Made by a program: the position numbers and the translations under genes. Below, one piece after another: positions 35,901 to 41,900 of a stretch of DNA of 64,000 nt (its first letter is position 1; each line of letters starts with the position of its first letter). The stretch comes from Franzmannia pantelleriensis. GTDB lineage: Bacteria; Pseudomonadota; Gammaproteobacteria; Pseudomonadales; Halomonadaceae. The notes beneath the pieces were generated by a model. It saw only the letters and a list, made by a program, of their open reading frames with translations. It searched no databases and had not been told where the DNA came from. The DNA lies in NCBI RefSeq assembly GCF_900102875.1, contig NZ_FNGH01000001.1, forward strand, positions 1 to 64,000. The letters are read 5' to 3'.

Positions 35901-38900
35901 GACCCCAATGCCACCGACGAAGAGGGCAACTACCTCTCCGGCATCCGCGGGCCCGAAGACGAGATCAACGTCACGCAAACCACCCAGGGTTACCTCAGCT
36001 ACGGCAACAGCGAGTCGCTGGTGATCTACGGTGGCGACGGCGACGACGAGTTCATCGTCTACAGCAACAAGGCGCTGCTGCGCATGGAGGGCGAAGACGG
36101 CAACGACGACTTCATCATCCGCGCCTTCGTCGCCGAGGATGATATCGAGGTCTACGGCGGCGGCGGTGATGACAACATCGAGTACAACATCAATGCCCCG
36201 GTGAACATCGACGGCGGGGCCGGCTACAACACCATCACCGTGCTGGGTACCGAGCTCGACGACAACTTCGTGATCACCGAGGACGGGGTGTTCGGCGCCG
36301 GTCTCAATATCGGCTTCGACAACATCCAGCGGGTGCGCGTCGACTCCCTGGAGGGTGACGACACCTTCTTCGTGCTCAGCACCAGCCCGGATGTGGTCAC
36401 CGAGCTGATCGGCGGCGTCGGCAGCAGCAGCTTCGTGGTCGGCGGCGACGTCACCGGGCGCGTGGTCTCTGCCGATCCGGAAGGCCGCAGCAGCCTGGTC
36501 ACCCACACCATCAACTCCGAGGATGACGAGTACAACAGCCTGCTGGCGGACGGCTTGCCGGTAACCGTGGCCGACCCCTCCCGCGGCGCGGTGGTGGTCG
36601 ACGAGCCCGGCGGCGGTACCCGCGTGGTGCAGGGCGGCCCGGCGGATTTCTTCGACCTGTCGCTGGCGCTGCCCAAGGGTGACGAGTTCAAGGGGGCGGT
36701 CGTAACACTGACCGTGTCGGCGGCGATGGCCTCGACCAACCTGCGCAACAAGAGCGCCGATGCCGAGACCGTCAAGCTGGCTCTGGAAGAGGACGGCGAC
36801 TACCAGCAGGCGCTCACCGTCGACTTCGAATATCGCGGTGACGATGAGGGCTGGGTGGCCGTCGACGGCGATGGCAACCAGCAAAGCCTCTACGTCAAGG
36901 CCCCCGAGGACAGCCTGGCCAGCGGTACCCGCGAAGTGACGGTGAGCTACCTGGCGCGGGCGCAGATGGAGAACGACGGCGAGCTGCCCGAAGAACTCCA
37001 GGCGCTGGAGCAGCAGGCCATCAACAACACCATGGTGACCGTCTACGACAGCAGCCAGGGCGACCTGGTGTTCGGCGTGCCCAACGACGACCGGGTACAG
37101 GTGATCGAGGGTGACGACTTCGGTGAGCCGGGCAGCAGCTTCGAACTGCGCCTCTCGTCGGCACCTGAAGCGGGCGAGACCGTGACCGTCCACCTGGAGA
37201 TGGATGAGCGCCTGGAAGCGCAACTGCCGGATGGCACGTCGGTCTCTGACGGCATCGAGTTCACCGCTGATAACTGGGACCAGGCGCGCACCATCGAGCT
37301 CAGGGCGGTTGACGACGATGAGCGCCAGAACCGCCTGGATACCCGGGTCGGCTTCTCGGTCGAGTCCAGCGAGGGCAAGGATTCCGCCTTCCACGACGTC
37401 GAGTTCGGCAGCGTGCGGGTCAGCGTCTACGACAACGACAGCCCCTCGCTGGTGGTGCAGCAGACCGACGGCAGCACCCGGGTGACCACCGAAGGCGGCA
37501 GCGACAGCTACTTCCTGCGGCTCTCCCAGCAGCCCGACGACGAGGTCATGGTGCGTCTCAACAGCGACGGCCTGACCCGCTTCGACTGGCAGGACAATGC
37601 GCGCATTATCATGGACAGCGTGCTCGACGAGGATGTCGAGGTGACCGCGCTGCCAGGGGCCCACGCCGGCCCGCGGCTGGTGCTCGAGGAAGGCACCTGG
37701 CAGGACCTGGGGCTCAACGTGGGCATGTACCTGTCGCTCAGCGACGCCGAGGGAGCCCCCCTCGACGGTACCTTCCGGGTCAACAACGTCGAGGACGGCA
37801 CCCTGCACCTCACCAATGAGGCGCAGATCGACTTCGATGGACTGGATGAGCAAGCGCTGACCCTGACCCAGGCCGAGGCGCCGGCGGTGGTGTTCGATGC
37901 CGACAACTGGCATGAGCGCATCGAGATCGGCATCAGCGCCGATACCTACTACGTGCCGGCGGAGAATACCCTCAACGACATGAGCTTCCCGCCCCAGCTC
38001 AATGTCCTGGATCGCATCCAGGGGCCGCTGATCCTCGAGGGCGGCACCAGCAATACCGACCGCTCGCTCAACGAGGCGATCATGCTGCCCTATGAGCGAG
38101 CCGAGTACGTTGAGCGCGATGATGACGACACTGGCGTCGAGGAGGTGGAACCCGAGAACGAGGACACCAATACCCTGACGCTGCACGCCGACGCCAGCGT
38201 GGCAGACCTCGACGGCGTGCTGACCAGCACCTTCCTCAGCGGCCTCGGCATGGGCGAGGGCGATCCCCTCGAGCAGCGCTATCTCAATGCCCAGGGCGAG
38301 GAAGTCACCATTACCACCGAGCGCGGTATCGCCTACCACGGCTTCTCGGTGGTGGAACTGCTGCTGGGCACCGGCGACAACACCCTGGAGATCGATCTCG
38401 ACGTCGATGCCGTGGTCTACGACGGCGCCTATACGCTCGGTGAGAACAGCGCCGGTGAGGCCCTGCTGGTCCGCGACGACGGCGGCGACTGGTTCGACGA
38501 CGGCTTCCGCCGCGGCGACACCCTGCTGCTGGACGATCAGCGCGTCGATATCATGGATATCGATATCAATGGCAACCTGGTGCTGGATCGCCCCATGGCG
38601 GATGTGCCCCAGGCCTCGCGGGTCATCCGCGAGATGCCGCTCACCGCGGTACACGGCGGTGGCAACTCCTCGGGTAGCATGGGCGGCGACCATATCACCG
38701 TCAGCGGCGGTTACGATGCCCAGCTGCCGCTGATCGTGTTCGGCAATACCGAGCGCAGCGGTGAGCGCTACAGCGCCGATGGCAAAGGACCCAGCGAGCT
38801 GGCCCAGCCCTTTACCGAGGTTGGCAACAACGTGCTGGATGCCAGTGCCGCCACCGGCGGCGTGGTACTGGTAGGCGGTAGCGGCGATGACACGCTGATC

Positions 38901-41900
38901 GGCGGCAGCGGCAACGACCAGCTGTTCGGTGGCGGTGGCAACAACCTGCTGGACGCCAGCGCCGGTGGCAACAACCACCTCTACGGCAGCGGCAGCATCG
39001 ACGTCGATCTGTCATCGCGCCTCAGCCTGGCCGAGCGGGTCATCACGCTCTACAGCGCCGAAGCCGACGTCGAGCATGACGCCGGCGACCGCCTGGAGGC
39101 CGGTGATAGCACCCTGATCGGCGGCCACGGCGACGATATCCTGATTGGCGATCACGGCGAGATCCTGCTCGAGCCCGGCGCGGGGCCAAACGACCTGCGG
39201 CTGCTCGATAGCCAGCGAGTGATCGAAGTGCGCAGCACCGACCCTGCCAGCTATGGCAATAACCTCCTCGAGGTGCAGGGTGGTGACAACCTGCTGATCG
39301 GCGGTAGCGGCGCCAACCAGCTGTTCGGCGCCGAAGGCAATGACACCCTGGTCGGCAACCATGCCCGTGTGACCCTGGCCGAGACCAACCGGCTCACGGC
39401 GCTGGCCGAGTTGGTGACCCTGCCTAGCGAGCACGGTCGTGGTAGCGAACTGCACGGCGGCGGTGGCAGCAATGTGCTGGTTGGGGGCGAAGGCGGCGAT
39501 ATCATCACCGCGGGGCCGGCGGGCGGCGTCGATCCCGCGCTCGATCCGGCATTGCTGAGCTCGGTGGTGTTAGCCAATCACGGCACCCTGACCTGGGAGC
39601 AGGATGTGTTGGTCGAGGCCACCTCGCGCCTCGAGGCAGAGCAAGACGCGCCGCCCACGGACGCTGAGCTCAGGGCGCGTACCGGGGATAGCGACATCAC
39701 CCTGCACGGTGGCCACAACTTGGTGTTGGGTGGTGCCGGTAATGATCGTATCGAGATCCGTGACGCCGGCGACGACGCAGACAACATCGTGTTGGGCGGC
39801 CGAGGTGAAGCGCAGTGGGATGCCCACGGCACCCTGCGTTCGCTGGTGACGCTGACCCCCACCCTCGCCACACATAACAGCGTCAGCCTCGAGAGCGGCA
39901 ACCTGCTGTTCGCCGGTGGTAGCGGTAATGACAGCGTTAGCGTTACCCACGCCTCGACCACCAGTCGCCAACAGCTATTCGGCAACAACGTGGCGTTGGA
40001 CTGGAACGCTGACGGCATCTTGACCCGGGCGGAGAGCATCGCGACGGATCGCGGCGGCGATATGACGGCCGCGGTGAATGCCGGTGACGTGCTGCTGGTG
40101 GGCGGCAGCGGCGATCTCGACCTCGAGATCGACGCGGCGTCGCAGCACAGCCAGCATCGCATTCTGGCCGACAACGGTGTCATGCACTGGGATGACCACG
40201 GCACCCTGCGCGAGATGATCACCAGTCGTCCAGATCTGGTCGCTACGTCGACGATTGACATCAACGCCGGTGACACGACCCTGCTCTCCGGGGCGGGCGA
40301 TAGCGATATCACCATTGGCGATCAGGCCAGCGTGGTCGTCAGCCAGCCGGGGGAACTGGCGTGGAATGCGGCGGGCCACTTGGTCCGCGCAACCAGCACT
40401 GATCCTGGGGCTGCCGGCGATGCCGATGTCACCCTGGGGCACGGTGACAACCTGGTGATCGGCGGCGACGGGGATAACGTCATCACGGTGGGTGATGGCG
40501 ACAACCTGGTCGCCGGCGACCACGCCGAGGCGCTGTTCGACGCTCAAGGCACCATCGTCAGCTTCACCTCTATCCACCACGCCCACGGCGGTGATGACAC
40601 CATCACCACCGGTAGCGGCAATGACTGGGTGCTTGGTGGCTATGGTGGCGATACCATTACCGCCGCGGGTGGCGACAACGTCATCGTTGGCGACAACGGC
40701 CGCATCACGGCCCACGCCGACGGCACCCGCGCGCTGGTCGAGAGCCTCGATACGCGCCGTGCCACCGGTGGCTCTGATGTCATCACCACCGGCCACGGCG
40801 ACGACCAGATCATCGCCGGGGTGGGCAACGACGAGACAGAGAATGCCGGCGGCGAGACCGTGGTGATCGGCGATCTGGGCCATATCCGCAGCAATGCCGA
40901 TGGCCGCTATATCGAGGCCGAAACCGAGGCCAGCAACCTGGGTGGCAACAACACCCTGGTGGGCGGGGTGGATCGCGATATCCTGCTCGGCGGGCCGGGG
41001 AATGACTATCTCGACGGTGGCCAGGGCAACAATATCCTGCTCGGCGACTTCGGCCTCGTGACTCGCTTGGCCAGTGAGATCGTGGTCGAGACCAACAACC
41101 ACTTCGAGGGTGGTAACGACACCCTGATCCTGGGGCCGGGGCGCAGCGTCGCCATCGGCGGCGGCGGCAACGACGCCTTCGACGGTAACTTCGACCGCGA
41201 CACCATGATCGGCGACTTCGGTCGGGTGCGCATCGAGGTCAGCGGTGCCAGCGAGGCCGAGCAGGTCCAGGCCGTGGTGTCCCTGGCCCAGGGCCGCCTC
41301 GACCTGATCCGTCAGGTGCAGCAGGAGGTCTACACCGAGAATCAGTTCGAGGACGACACCGAGGAGCAGACGTCATCCTGGCAGGACCTGACGCCAGACG
41401 GCTTGTTCGGCGGTCGCTCGGTGGACAGCGTCGCTGCCGCGCGCACGGCTCAGCCGATCCAGGGACTGCAAGGGCTGCGCGAGCTGATCGACGACTGGGT
41501 CGAGCGTCAGCAGGGCGTTGGCCAGAGCAGCATGCGCGCGGCGATCGCCTCGGACGTGGCCGCCGAGATGGCCGAACCGGCAGCGCCAGACGCCTCACCC
41601 GGCGATGGCGATGCGGCGGTGACTGACGAGGCTGAGCAGCAAGAGACGCCGCCGGATGAGTCGGCTAGCGAGACGCCGGAGGACGTGCCCGCGGACGAGC
41701 AGCCCCAGGAGGAGCCGGTGCCGGACGCGGAAGATGACGTGATCGCCGAGTCGGACGACGCCAGCGCCGATGACCAGGACGAAGCAGCCCTCGAGGTGTC
41801 GTCTGCTGCACTGGGCAGCGGTCTGGCGGCGGCGCTGGCCTCAGCCAGTGGCTGGGGGATAGCCCGTCACGCGGGAGCCGGTGCACGTCATGGCGAGGCG

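Noticed and set aside
35031-38978. 1,315-residue open frame on the minus strand within the giant gene
   Set aside because: It is the antisense shadow of a GC-rich Asp/Gly coding region: low-complexity Val/Ala/Gly/Asp/His sequence, no recognisable domain. The plus frame is continuous with clear repeats.
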